Below, one piece after another: positions 16,736 through 25,874 of a DNA stretch of 64,000 nucleotides (positions are counted from its first letter, which is position 1; each line of letters begins with the position of its first letter). The position numbers and the translations under genes are program-made. The DNA lies in contig NZ_JABFCN010000057.1 of assembly GCF_013087515.1 (NCBI RefSeq), forward strand, positions 27,402 to 91,401, written 5' to 3'. This DNA is from Rhizobium sophorae. Its GTDB lineage: Bacteria; Pseudomonadota; Alphaproteobacteria; Rhizobiales; Rhizobiaceae. The notes beneath the pieces were generated by a model. That model was not told the origin of the DNA, did no database searches, and worked only from the letters and a program-made list of their open reading frames with translations.

Positions 16736-17983
16736 ATGTCGTCCTTGGATGGACCGGCAAACATACCGGTCCCGCCACCAATTCTGAATCCGGCCGGCGG
16801 TGCGAACCAGGTCAGGGTGCGAGCCTATAACGAACGGCTCGTGCTGTCGTTGGTGCGTCTCTACGGCGCGCTGTCGAAGGCCGATATCGCGCGCCGCAGC
16901 GGACTGTCGGCGCAGACCGTCTCCGTCATCATGCGGGTGCTGGAGAAGGAAGGGCTGCTGTCGCGCGGGGATCCGGTGCGCGGCCGTGTCGGCCAGCCGT
17001 CGATCCCGATGCATCTCAATCCCGACGCCGTCTATTCTTTCGGCCTGAAGATGGGCCGGCGCAGCGCCGATCTAGTGCTGATGGATTTCGTCGGCCGCAT
17101 CCGCATGCAGCTGCACCGGACCTATTCCTATCCGCTGCCGGATGAGATCCTTGCCTTCGTCACCTCAGGCATCCGCGAACTCGAAGAGCGGCTCGACGAC
17201 AAGCAGCGCGGCCGCATTGCCGGCCTCGGCATCGCCGCCCCCTTCGAGCTCTGGAACTGGGCCGAAGAGGTGGGCGCGCCGGCCGGCGCCATGGAGGTCT
17301 GGCGCGAGATCGACCTGCAAGCCGACATCGCCGCGCGCGTCTCGCATCCGGTCTTTCTGCAGAATGATGCGACCAGCGCCTGCGGCGCCGAACTGGTCTT
17401 CGGCGTCGGACCGTCCTATCCGGATTTCGTATATTTCTTCATCGGTTCCTTCATCGGGGGCGGCATCGTGCTCAATTCGGCGATCTTTTCCGGCCGCACC
17501 GGCACGGCGGGCGCGATCGGGCCGCTGCCAGTGCGCGGCAAGGACGGCGAGACCAAGCAGTTGCTCGAAATCGCCTCGATCTTCGTGCTCGAAAACATGC
17601 TGCGCGAGCGCGGCATCGATCCCGAGCCGCTCTGGTATTCGGCCGACGGCTGGGTGGATTTCGGCGAGCCGATGGAAGCCTGGATCCAGGACAGCGCCAA
17701 GGCGCTGGCGCAGGCAATCGTCGCCGCCGCCTCGATCGTCGATTTCAGCGCGGCCGTCATCGACGGCGGCTTTCCCGATTGGGTGCGCAGCCGCGTGGTG
17801 CAGGCCACCATCGACGAAGCCGCCAAGCTCGACCTGCAAGGCGTCGTCATGCCCGAAATCATCGAGGGCGCGGTCGGCGCCCAGGCGCGCGCCATCGGCG
17901 GCGCCAGCCTGCCGATCTTCGCGCGTTACCTCACCGACCAGAACGTACTCTTCAAGGAGGTAGACCATGCTGAAAGGACTTGA
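16736..17983 (+). CDS. frcR: FrcR, ROK-family repressor of the fructose locus
   Basis: 415 residues. An N-terminal winged helix (about 35-80, SKADIARRSGLSAQTVSVIMRVL) is followed by a ROK sugar-sensing domain with the glycine-rich FFIGSFIGGGIVLN near 228 and a C-terminal actin-like half. Its divergent position next to frcB and its homologues in rhizobial frc loci indicate regulation of fructose import. GGGAGGAG precedes the ATG. Its 3' end overlaps the next gene by 17 bases and contains that gene's ribosome site. Confidence 0.88.
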   Translation: MSSLDGPANIPVPPPILNPAGGANQVRVRAYNERLVLSLVRLYGALSKADIARRSGLSAQTVSVIMRVLEKEGLLSRGDPVRGRVGQPSIPMHLNPDAVYSFGLKMGRRSADLVLMDFVGRIRMQLHRTYSYPLPDEILAFVTSGIRELEERLDDKQRGRIAGLGIAAPFELWNWAEEVGAPAGAMEVWREIDLQADIAARVSHPVFLQNDATSACGAELVFGVGPSYPDFVYFFIGSFIGGGIVLNSAIFSGRTGTAGAIGPLPVRGKDGETKQLLEIASIFVLENMLRERGIDPEPLWYSADGWVDFGEPMEAWIQDSAKALAQAIVAAASIVDFSAAVIDGGFPDWVRSRVVQATIDEAAKLDLQGVVMPEIIEGAVGAQARAIGGASLPIFARYLTDQNVLFKEVDHAERT

Positions 17984-18443
17984 TCCGCTGTTGAGCCCGG
18001 AGCTGCTTTTTACGCTTCGCGCCATGGGCCACGGCGACGAGATCGCCATCGTCGACGGCAATTATCCGGGCGTCGAACATGCCCGCCGGCTGATCCGGCT
18101 CGACGGCCACCGCCTCATCCCGGTTCTCAACGCCGTGCTCAGCGTGCTGCCGATCGACGATTTCGTGGCGGAAGCAATCTTCCGCTCGACCGTCAAGGCC
18201 GAGCGCGACAAGCTCGACCCCGTGCATGAGGAGATGATCGACTGCTGTGCGCGCCACGAGCCGCACCGGCAGGTGGTGCCGCTGATCGGCCAGGATTTCT
18301 ACGGAAGGGTGAAGACTGCCCATGCCTTGATCCAGACCGGCGAGCCCAGGCTCTACGCCAACATCATCCTGCGAAAGGGCGTGATCTATCCCAAGGAAGC
18401 GGACGCCCATGCGGCGGCCGAGGTGGATCCATTCGTCTATTAG
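17967..18443 (+). CDS. RbsD/FucU-family sugar mutarotase
   Basis: 158 residues with the family marks LLSPELLFTLRAMGHGDEIAIVDGNYP (catalytic-His region near residue 22) and a C-terminal LYANIILRKGVI. FucU and RbsD interconvert anomers or ring forms of fucose and ribose. Lying in frcR's transcription unit, it may act on fructose, which is inference. AAGGAGGT for this gene lies inside frcR and the genes overlap by 17 bases. It ends only 4 bases before the convergent RidA-family gene. Confidence 0.88.
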   Translation: MLKGLDPLLSPELLFTLRAMGHGDEIAIVDGNYPGVEHARRLIRLDGHRLIPVLNAVLSVLPIDDFVAEAIFRSTVKAERDKLDPVHEEMIDCCARHEPHRQVVPLIGQDFYGRVKTAHALIQTGEPRLYANIILRKGVIYPKEADAHAAAEVDPFVY

Positions 18444-18447
18444 CGGG

Positions 18448-18930
18448 TCACCCGTCGATTTCGACTTCCGCTTCACAGTTTACGGGCGCATTCAAAGGGA
18501 TGGCCATGCCGATGGACGAGCGGGCATGGGCGCCAACATTGGGCCCGTACAGCTCCAGTATCAGATCGGAATAGCCGTTTGTGACCAGCGGCGTCTCATC
18601 GAAACCCGGAGCAACATTCACCATGGCGAAGACGCGCAACCAAGCCGTGACACGATCAAGGTCTCCGACAGCACGTTTGAGGCTGGCGAGATGGGCCAGG
18701 GCAACGAGCCGGGCCGACGCGTAACCCTGCTCTGGCGAGACCTCCCCTCCGACCTTACCAAGCGGGGTTGCCAATGTCCCATCGCGGTTGCACGCGACGT
18801 GACCCGAAATGTAGGCGCGGTTGCCGCGCACTCGCACCCAGACAAAGGGCATTCGCAGCCCTTCGCGAACTTTCAAAGGTTCGGGCAATTCCAGACCCAT
18901 TTCGGCCAGACGTTGTTCGATGACGGCCAT
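18448..18930 (-). CDS. RidA (YjgF/YER057c) family protein
   Basis: 160 residues of the longer Rid subgroup, with ISGHVACNRDG near 41-51, LKRAVGDLDRV near 85, and GAHARSSIGMAIPLNAPV close to the C-terminus where the active-site arginine lies. RidA itself deaminates reactive enamines and imines; the substrate of this subgroup is not established from sequence. GGGAGG lies before ATG 18930. It follows a cupin gene by 20 bases, so the two probably act together. Confidence 0.87.
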   Translation of the reverse strand: MAVIEQRLAEMGLELPEPLKVREGLRMPFVWVRVRGNRAYISGHVACNRDGTLATPLGKVGGEVSPEQGYASARLVALAHLASLKRAVGDLDRVTAWLRVFAMVNVAPGFDETPLVTNGYSDLILELYGPNVGAHARSSIGMAIPLNAPVNCEAEVEIDG

Positions 18931-18950
18931 GGCGCACCTCCCGGCATGGA

Positions 18951-19385
18951 TCAAGGTACGATGTTGTCGAGCTCCGGCATCAGAACGACGCTCTCGTTGG
19001 CTGCCGGGTCATTGCGGGCACCGAGGAACTCGGCGTTTTCGGTGCTGTGATTGACGGCCACATGGGGAACGCCGGCCGGAATGAAGAGATAGTCGCCGGC
19101 GTGGACCAATTCGCACTGTTCGAGCTCCGACCCCGACCAGATCTCGATCTCCCGGCCCGCGGTCATGAGAAGGGCGGTCTCGTGTCCCTCATGGCGATGA
19201 GCCCTGGTTCTTCTGCCTGCGGGTAGCGAAATCGTCCCGAGCCACAGCATGGTTGATCCGACGCTTTCCGCCGAGACGCCCGAGCGATAGACTGACCCCT
19301 GCTCGGCGACATGGCTGCCGCTCCCGCGTACGACTTTCGCGGTTAAAACATGCGGATTTTTCGGTTGCGTTGCTTCGTTCTTCAT
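18951..19385 (-). CDS. Cupin-domain protein
   Basis: 144 residues with a single beta-barrel cupin: the metal-binding HRHEGHE near 64-70 and the second motif GDYLFIPAGVPH near 97-108 supply three His and one Glu ligand. Function is unknown; small cupins of this kind are often dioxygenases, isomerases or sensors. A GTG 12 bases earlier is possible. It lies first in a two-gene unit with the RidA gene and is divergent from the regulator at 19504. Confidence 0.83.
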   Translation of the reverse strand: MKNEATQPKNPHVLTAKVVRGSGSHVAEQGSVYRSGVSAESVGSTMLWLGTISLPAGRRTRAHRHEGHETALLMTAGREIEIWSGSELEQCELVHAGDYLFIPAGVPHVAVNHSTENAEFLGARNDPAANESVVLMPELDNIVP

Positions 19386-19503
19386 CGCTCTCACCACTTC
19401 AACCGTTGCACTGAAGCAGAATCTGCGCGCTCAGCCGACGCAAGTCCTGAAGCCGAGCCGAAAAATTCCGAAAAGCTGCGAAATCGGGGTATCATTCCCG
19501 GCC

Positions 19504-21036
19504 ATGAACACCCAGCACCTTGCCTTCGGCCACTTCGAGTTCATTGCCGAGAACGGATGCCTGTTTCGCGACAATAGGCCTGTCGCTATCGGCGCCCGAG
19601 GTGCTTCGCTGCTTGCCGTTCTGCTTTCGGCACAGGGGGGTGTCGTCTCCAAGTCGGCCCTGATGGATGCCGTTTGGCCGGGATTGGCCGTCGAGGAAAG
19701 CAATCTTTCCGTTCAGATTGCTGCCCTTCGTAAGCTGCTCGGCCCTGCATCAGACGGCAGCGAATGGATCGTCACCGTTCCGCGGGTCGGGTACAGATTC
19801 TCCGGCCCAGTGGAGAGCCGGACCGACGCAGCCGATAGCGGATGGCATGCGCAGACCGGTTCGATCCCGGCGATTGCGGTACTGCCGCTCGAAAATCTCG
19901 GCGGCGATGCTGAAAGACAGTATCTGGCCGACGGCATCACCGACGACCTGATCATGGCGCTCGTTCGGTTCAGATGGTTCCGCGTCACGCCACGTGGGGC
20001 GAGTTTCACAAGGAGGAATGGCTTGAGGGATCCGCAATCTATCGCGCGCGAACTTGGCGTCGATTTTCTAGTGGATGGAGCTATCCGGTATACCCGCGAT
20101 CAAATCCGGATATCGGTGCACCTCGCCGACACAGCGAAAGGCGCCACCGTCTGGTCCGAACATTACGATCTTCAGGTGGCCGAGATATTTGCGGTGCAAG
20201 ACGCCATCGCCGAGCGGATTGCCGCGGCGGTCGAGCCCGAGCTGCTGTTGCGCCATGGGCTTCAGGTCGCTCCGCACACCGGCAACATCACTGCCTGGGA
20301 TCTTGTACGGCAAGGCACATTCAATTTCCATAAGGTCACGCAGTCCACCCACCTTGTCGCACGTCGATTTTTCCGTGAGGCCACGGAGCTTGATCCCATG
20401 CTGCCAGAGGCACAGATCTGGCGGGCGCGGGTCAATGCGGGCCTCATTGCCTACGGCTGGACAGATAACCCCGCCGCGGACGGGAAGGAAGGATTGGATG
20501 CGGCCCTGCGGGCGATCTATCTCGACGCGCGAAACCCGTACTCGCACTATGCGCTGGCGATTGTGTCGGCCTATACAGGCAGGGCTGACCAGGCGATCCT
20601 CGCAGCAGAACGGTCCATCGAACTCGGTTCGAGTTTCGCCTTGGGCTATCTCGTCCTCGGCATGGCCCGTCTTTTTTGGGGTGATGCGGCCGGCGCGCGC
20701 AAGCCCCTGGCTCGCGGCCTCGAACTCAACCCCCATGATCCGCAGAATGCGGTTTGGTTCAGCCTCTTGATGCTTGCACTGTTGTTTTCGGGCGACGTCG
20801 AGAGCGCGCTCGAAACGGGGCGTACGGCGTTAAAGGCGCGGCCTGACTGGCCGGCGCTTCTGCGCATTCAGGCGTGCTGCCATACGGCCGTGGGACATCG
20901 TGAGCAGGCTCGCCGCTTTGCTGCGGCGGCCGGCGACCTTCCCGAAGCTGCCGGCGATGCGCTTGGTCCGTTCAGAGATGGCAACAAGGAATGGGCCACC
21001 CGCCTGGACGAGCTGCTGCGAGAGGCGGAACTTTAA
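19504..21036 (+). CDS. Winged-helix regulator with TolB-like and TPR domains
   Basis: 510 residues. The N-terminal 95 residues are an OmpR/CadC-type winged helix (GARGASLLAVLLSAQGGVVSK, EESNLSVQIAALRKLLG, then VPRVGYRF). A TolB-like segment follows at about 120-255 (IAVLPLENLGGDAERQYLADG, then FLVDGAIRY, VWSEHYD), and TPR-like helices fill 260-500. No membrane helix is seen. The same TolB plus TPR module is fused to cyclases at 40805 and 42861. Divergent from the cupin/RidA pair, which it may regulate (inference). Confidence 0.87.
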   Translation: MNTQHLAFGHFEFIAENGCLFRDNRPVAIGARGASLLAVLLSAQGGVVSKSALMDAVWPGLAVEESNLSVQIAALRKLLGPASDGSEWIVTVPRVGYRFSGPVESRTDAADSGWHAQTGSIPAIAVLPLENLGGDAERQYLADGITDDLIMALVRFRWFRVTPRGASFTRRNGLRDPQSIARELGVDFLVDGAIRYTRDQIRISVHLADTAKGATVWSEHYDLQVAEIFAVQDAIAERIAAAVEPELLLRHGLQVAPHTGNITAWDLVRQGTFNFHKVTQSTHLVARRFFREATELDPMLPEAQIWRARVNAGLIAYGWTDNPAADGKEGLDAALRAIYLDARNPYSHYALAIVSAYTGRADQAILAAERSIELGSSFALGYLVLGMARLFWGDAAGARKPLARGLELNPHDPQNAVWFSLLMLALLFSGDVESALETGRTALKARPDWPALLRIQACCHTAVGHREQARRFAAAAGDLPEAAGDALGPFRDGNKEWATRLDELLREAEL

Positions 21037-21101
21037 AACGACCGGCAGGAGCCGACGTCAAGCGGTTGCATAGACACGCGCGGGATCAGGCCGGTGAAAC
21101 G

Positions 21102-21794
21102 ATGAGGACACGGATCTCACATGGCACTGACATGAGCACGACCCCTCGTCGCAGCACCACTGGTCTGCGCAAGTTTCTGGATCCTGAGCAGCAGCGCGAT
21201 TGGATAGAAGGCGAGGCGGACTTGATCGACGCCGAAGAGCGCCTGGAGTCCCTGGAACAGCGGTTCAAGTACGTCGCCCGGTTCGAGAAGCTGCTTCATC
21301 GCCCGCAGGCGCAAGACGTTCTGGAAATTCTCGGGGTTTACGGGCAGGCCTGCATCCCCATCCCACGCAAGACCGAGCGTCACTACTGGTCAGTTTCATG
21401 TCTGCCCTCGACCTCCGACAAGCCGCTCATCCGCGTTAATGCGAGCTGGATGGAGCTTTTCACGCTCTACGCCGACGGCGAGGGCCTGCGTGCACGATTC
21501 CTGGTGCATCTCTCGCATTTCACCACGGATCATTCACCCGCGCAGGGCGATGTGGACAAGCCTTTTCTCGAGAACTGCGTCGCGACGCCCGGAGACGTCG
21601 GTTACTTTTTTCCGCGGGGCGAGGACATTTTCGGCATCACTGTGCGGGGCTCGGCCTCGATCCGTAAATTCCTCGCGGAGCGCCGCATCCTGCGCGCCAT
21701 TCGGACTTTCAATGTGACGCACATGAACCGAGGTCGGAACGCCTATCAGGCGAGCCACTGCTATAGCCTGGCGGATACGATGCTGGCAGGTTGA
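21102..21794 (+). CDS. Hypothetical protein
   Basis: About 230 residues if started at ATG 21102 after GGTGAA; ATG 21132 would remove ten residues, and an upstream start would overlap the preceding gene. The N-terminus (about 20-60) is charged and helical, with EEAD/EERLESLEQRF character suggesting a coiled coil; the remainder is mixed alpha/beta with WSVSCLP and YFFPRGEDIFGITVRG segments. No family is recognised. Codon use is ordinary for the region. It follows the TolB/TPR regulator and could share its transcript. Confidence 0.6.
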   Translation: MRTRISHGTDMSTTPRRSTTGLRKFLDPEQQRDWIEGEADLIDAEERLESLEQRFKYVARFEKLLHRPQAQDVLEILGVYGQACIPIPRKTERHYWSVSCLPSTSDKPLIRVNASWMELFTLYADGEGLRARFLVHLSHFTTDHSPAQGDVDKPFLENCVATPGDVGYFFPRGEDIFGITVRGSASIRKFLAERRILRAIRTFNVTHMNRGRNAYQASHCYSLADTMLAG

Positions 21795-22343
21795 TCGGCT
21801 CCGGGATGCGCCCTGCACCCATCTGGCGGCCGGGGTCAATCCCTTCGTGTACTAGCCAGGGAGTTTCTTCCCTCTCTCCTGCCTACTCAAAGTGCGGCAG
21901 CGTCCCCTGCGAAAGGACGCGCAGGGCTGTAAACGCGTTGGCATTGTTCTCTGGATTGGGTCTAGCAGCGGTCGACCCTCCGGCGGATTCTTCAGCCGAT
22001 CGAAAGAATGGCTGTTTGCGGCGACCGATGGACAGGAACCGAATCCTCATCCGATTTACGGCAAAGATATCCATTGTGCGCAGCGAAACTCCCGTGCGTT
22101 CGTAAAGGCAACCCACCATTAACCTACCAAGCGCACGATCTTTGGGATGTGTCGGTGCCGCGCGGCTTCATCAGCCACTGCGATATCGGCCATCTTAATT
22201 CCGCCCGAATGAATTGAGGCGGTCTTCGATCACGGCCTGGGACCACCGATGCCGTGACGTTGCGCCATCCGTCATCGGCATTCGGTGATGCGCGCGTACC
22301 AAACTGGCCATGACGGCTCTTCACACAACAGGAGCCTGTACAT
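21795..22343. other. Gene-free region upstream of the GGDEF-EAL gene
   Basis: These 549 bases have only short frames in several directions with no ribosome sites or recognisable products, and lower GC than the flanks near 22060-22200. No tRNA, clear terminator or palindromic repeat was found. It may be remnant DNA or a long regulatory region. Confidence 0.4.
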
Positions 22344-23888
22344 ATGCCTCGCATCCAACCAACAAGACCGCAGATGGAGATTGTTGCCTGGCTCGCGATC
22401 TTCCAGCTTCTCTTCTGCCTATCTTGGCTGCTCCAATGGCACGAAGAGCTGGATGGGTTCATCGAGAAGCATCATGACTATCCGCTGGATCACGCGCTCC
22501 TCGCCCTGAATATTTCCGGGTTTCTCGGGCTCATTTATTCCGCGCTGAGAATCCGGGATCTTTCGAGGGAGGTTCATCGCAGGCTGCAGGCCGAAAAGAA
22601 CGTGGACTGGATTGCCTGTCACGACACGCTGACCGAGCTGCCCAACCGCAGATTTCTGGATTCCGTATGCGCGCAGGCGATGACCGATCAAAGGGAAGAA
22701 ACCTACGCCGTGTTCAGCATCGATCTCGACGGCTTCAAGAAGATCAATGATCTCCTGGGGCACGATCACGGTGATGCGGTGCTGAAGACTGTCGCTCAGC
22801 GGCTCTCTTCCCTCTTTCCGCGTGGACACGTTTTCCGCCTTGGGGGAGACGAATTTGTTGTTCTGGCACGGCGCACCGGAAATCCCGATCTTGTCGCGTT
22901 GGGGAACCGCATAGTGACCGTGATCGGCAAGCCGTTCACGTTCAATGGTGTCGCCGTCGACCTCGGCGCCAGTGTCGGCTTCGCGCTTTTCCCGGAAAAC
23001 GGCGATGACCTCAGTCAAGTCATTCGACATTCCGACTGTGCGATGTATGTGGCGAAAAAGCAGGGGCGCAATCTGGTGAAGCCCTTCGTGTCTTCGATGC
23101 AGGACGAGTTGGCGAAGCGGGTTCGGGTGGAAGCGGATCTGAGAGCAGCCATCAAGAAGGCTGAGATCGTTCCCTACTATCAACCTCTCGTAGACCTGAA
23201 GACGAATAGGATTATCGGCTTCGAGGCCCTGGCACGCTGGAAGACGGCCTCCGGCGAATTCATCCCACCGAACGAGTTCATTCCTGTGGCAGAGGAAGCC
23301 GGCCTGATCGTCGAATTGACCGACCAACTGCTTCGCCACGCCTGCACCGATGCGCTATCGTGGTCAAGTGAGCTTGTCCTGTCATTCAACCTTTCTCCGA
23401 TCCAACTGAGCGACCGACTACTGGGGCTGCGAATTCTCAAGATATTGGGCGATGTCGGTCTGCCCGCGCATCGGATCGAGCTTGAGGTGACGGAGAGCGC
23501 CATCATCCAAGATGCCGTCACGGCACGAATCGTGCTCGACGATCTGGTGAACGCAGGCGTCAGGATTGCTCTCGACGACTTTGGAACAGGTTATTCCAGC
23601 CTCTCACAATTATCCAACTACCGGTTCGACAAGATCAAGATCGACAGGAGTTTCGTCTCCTCATTCGAGACGAATGACAAGCAAGACAAGGTGATCAAGG
23701 CGATCATCGCTCTCGGTGTGGGACTTGGCGTGACGATAACCGCCGAGGGTATCGAAGAGGAGAGCCAGCTTCAGCGGCTTCAGGACCTGGGTTGCGACAT
23801 CGGCCAAGGGTATCTGCTTGGCAGGCCGGCGCCGGCCGAGAAGCTTACCACAGGCCAGGTCAGCGCCAGAATTTTGCAACGCGGTTGA
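22344..23888 (+). CDS. GGDEF-EAL cyclic-di-GMP turnover protein
   Basis: 514 residues: two N-terminal membrane helices (about 11-30 and 52-70), a GGDEF domain at about 90-245 with intact GGDEF, and an EAL domain at about 265-510. The GGDEF part lacks the RxxD inhibitory motif. The EAL part keeps the catalytic pattern: EALAR, the DDFGTGYSSLSQL loop with KIDRSF, and a TAEGIEEE glutamate near 460. It may therefore both make and break cyclic di-GMP, or one domain may be regulatory. AGGAG precedes the ATG. Confidence 0.92.
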   Translation: MPRIQPTRPQMEIVAWLAIFQLLFCLSWLLQWHEELDGFIEKHHDYPLDHALLALNISGFLGLIYSALRIRDLSREVHRRLQAEKNVDWIACHDTLTELPNRRFLDSVCAQAMTDQREETYAVFSIDLDGFKKINDLLGHDHGDAVLKTVAQRLSSLFPRGHVFRLGGDEFVVLARRTGNPDLVALGNRIVTVIGKPFTFNGVAVDLGASVGFALFPENGDDLSQVIRHSDCAMYVAKKQGRNLVKPFVSSMQDELAKRVRVEADLRAAIKKAEIVPYYQPLVDLKTNRIIGFEALARWKTASGEFIPPNEFIPVAEEAGLIVELTDQLLRHACTDALSWSSELVLSFNLSPIQLSDRLLGLRILKILGDVGLPAHRIELEVTESAIIQDAVTARIVLDDLVNAGVRIALDDFGTGYSSLSQLSNYRFDKIKIDRSFVSSFETNDKQDKVIKAIIALGVGLGVTITAEGIEEESQLQRLQDLGCDIGQGYLLGRPAPAEKLTTGQVSARILQRG

Positions 23889-23904
23889 TGGGGGCCGCGG
23901 TATG

Positions 23905-23925
23905 TCGGCTCTGAATCAGAGCCGA
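23905..23925. terminator. Hairpin between convergent genes
   Basis: TCGGCTCTGA (23905-23914) and TCAGAGCCGA (23916-23925) are perfect inverted repeats between the ends of the GGDEF-EAL gene and the convergent SDR. No T-run follows, so termination may be weak or factor-assisted. Confidence 0.55.
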
Positions 23926-23941
23926 TACGAGCTTACCGACT

Positions 23942-24907
23942 TCAAGTTACGCTTATCAATGCCTCACTTCTCGCCCAAAGCTGCTTGGCTTTGTCGGCGT
24001 CGAGCGCATAGGACCTGACGCCGTCGGCAAAGGGGTTGGGCGTGTCATTGATCGGAGCGACCGCGCAATCTTCGAGATAGTGTCCGCCGATTTCGTCCTT
24101 GTCAGCCACGACTGCGGCCCAGACCGAGGTTGCCGCTACCTGCGGGATGTCTTTCAGCTCTGCCGGCGGAAGACCGGCTTCGGCGCGGGCCTTGCCAACG
24201 GTCTCGAACAAGCCCTGCAAGTCTTCCTGCGACAGATGGCGGGGCAGATCGGTGAGGCTATTGCCGGGCATCACCGAGGCGGCTCGAATGCCGCGATCGC
24301 GATGCCGCGTGTCGAACTCCGCGGCGAAGAGCGACGTTGCCGTCTTCGATCGGCCATAGGCGAGCCATGGATCATAGGCCTGTCGCTCAAAATTCGGATC
24401 GTCCAGATCGACATCGGCGACGCGATGCGCCTGGGACGACAGCACCACCAGGCGGCCGTTATCGGCAAGCAGCGGCTCGATCCGAGTGACCAAAGCGAAA
24501 TGACCGAGATGGTTGGTCCCGAACTGGAGTTCGAAGCCGTCGGCCGTCCGGCCGAGCGGCGTGGCCATGACGCCGGCGTTGGCAATAATGGAATCGAACC
24601 GCCGGCCGTCAGCCAACAGCCTGTCGGCACAGGCGCGAACGCTTTGCAGGGATGCCTGATCGAGCTCGATCAGCTCCAGGCTGCCACCGCCTTGCGACGC
24701 GGCGTCACGCACCGATGCCGTGACCCGCTCGGCTTTGGCGAGGTCCCTGACCGCGCCGACGACGCTTGCGCCGTGAGCCGCCAATGCGCGGGCGGTCTCA
24801 AGCCCAATGCCTGACGATACGCCGGTAATGAGAAACCGCTTTCCCTTGAGATCGACGCCGGCAAGCACCTCGTCGGCGGTCGACTTTGCACCAAATTTCT
24901 CGGTCAT
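23942..24907 (-). CDS. Short-chain dehydrogenase (retinol-dehydrogenase-like)
   Basis: 321 residues. The cofactor motif is TGVSSGIG near 28-35, NAG is near 113, and the catalytic Tyr/Lys pair is in YGRSK near 187. An N-terminal extension of about 20 residues and a long C-terminus match the larger SDR group that acts on hydrophobic alcohols or ketones, but the substrate is unknown. GAAGGAAAAG precedes the ATG. It lies 50 bases downstream of the FabG-like SDR at 24958 on the same strand; both are divergent from TetR at 25875. Confidence 0.86.
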   Translation of the reverse strand: MTEKFGAKSTADEVLAGVDLKGKRFLITGVSSGIGLETARALAAHGASVVGAVRDLAKAERVTASVRDAASQGGGSLELIELDQASLQSVRACADRLLADGRRFDSIIANAGVMATPLGRTADGFELQFGTNHLGHFALVTRIEPLLADNGRLVVLSSQAHRVADVDLDDPNFERQAYDPWLAYGRSKTATSLFAAEFDTRHRDRGIRAASVMPGNSLTDLPRHLSQEDLQGLFETVGKARAEAGLPPAELKDIPQVAATSVWAAVVADKDEIGGHYLEDCAVAPINDTPNPFADGVRSYALDADKAKQLWARSEALISVT

Positions 24908-24957
24908 TTCTTTTCCTTCAATTGCGCGGGTAAGAGTTTCGTCTTGGTTTTCGACGT

Positions 24958-25716
24958 TCAGATTGCCAAGCCACCGGCCACGTCGATCACGCCGCCGGTG
25001 ATGTAGCCGCCGTTCGGCCCTGCCAGATGACAGATGAGGGCAGACACCTCCTCAAGCGTCGCAATCCGGCGAATGGCGTGCAGGTTCATGAGCGCCTCGG
25101 GGACACCCTCGCCCAGCACCTCTGCCGCCATGTCGGTCGACATGACGCCCGGCTGGATGACGTTGACGGTGATATTGCGTCCACCGAGATCGCGGGCGAC
25201 GCCCTTGGCATACCCGACGATCGCCGCCTTGGTTCCCGCGTAGTCGGCAGCGCCGGTGAACGGGACGTGGGTGCCGAGCAGCGAGCCGATGAAGATGATC
25301 CGGCCGCCATCCGATAGCACCGGCGCTGCCGCGCGCGTGGTCGCCACTGCGCCCATGACGTTGATCTGCCACTGGCGATCGAGATTGACCGTGTCGAGAT
25401 CGCGGTCATCGACCGTCTTGCCCTGCACGGCAATCGCCGCATTGTTGACGAGGATATCGAGCTTGCCGAAGTAGGCCACCACCTTGTCGACCAAGGGCCT
25501 GGCCGCCGCCATGTCGGTCTGGTCGCTCTTGATCGCCAAAGCCCGCACGCCCCTCGCCCTCAGCGTCTCGACCACGGTTTCGGCCTTTTCGGCAGAGGCG
25601 ACGTAGCTGATTGCAACGTCCGCTCCCTGGTCGGCGAGCGCCTCGGCCGTCGCAGCGCCGAGTCCGCGCGAGCCGCCGGTCACGAGGGCGACTTTGCCCT
25701 TCAATATGTTCGACAT
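24958..25716 (-). CDS. Short-chain dehydrogenase, FabG-like (module 1)
   Basis: 252 residues with the classical SDR pattern: TGGSRGLG near 14-21, NNAA near 90, a Ser near 144, YAGTK near 158 (catalytic Tyr and Lys), and a C-terminal GGYITGGVIDVAGGL. Although similar to 3-oxoacyl-ACP reductases, its position in a TetR-controlled unit suggests a catabolic or detoxifying reductase. AAGGATTCTC lies before the ATG. It pairs with a divergent TetR in the same way as the SDR at 26589. Confidence 0.87.
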   Translation of the reverse strand: MSNILKGKVALVTGGSRGLGAATAEALADQGADVAISYVASAEKAETVVETLRARGVRALAIKSDQTDMAAARPLVDKVVAYFGKLDILVNNAAIAVQGKTVDDRDLDTVNLDRQWQINVMGAVATTRAAAPVLSDGGRIIFIGSLLGTHVPFTGAADYAGTKAAIVGYAKGVARDLGGRNITVNVIQPGVMSTDMAAEVLGEGVPEALMNLHAIRRIATLEEVSALICHLAGPNGGYITGGVIDVAGGLAI

Positions 25717-25779
25717 GAGAATCCTTCCGGGTACTTGATCCTATCGCCGTCTTGTCTTGACGAAAGACAGCGATCTATT

Positions 25780-25856
25780 TCGTAACGTCTATTACGATAA
25801 CGATCGGTATGAAATTTGACACATGCTGTCAACGGGTTTAATAACGATCATTACGA
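25780..25856. promoter_or_regulatory. TetR promoter with two operator copies (module 1)
   Basis: TTGACA (25816-25821), a 17-base gap and TAATAA (25839-25844) make a good rightward promoter for the TetR gene. Two 18-base sites match at 13 positions: 25780-25797 (TCGTAA and TTACGA arms around 6 bases) and 25839-25856, the second covering the -10. TTGACACATGCTGTCAA at 25816-25832 is itself a palindrome. The arrangement fits autoregulation plus control of the divergent SDR genes. Confidence 0.65.
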
Positions 25857-25874
25857 AAAAGCTGGATTGACCTG

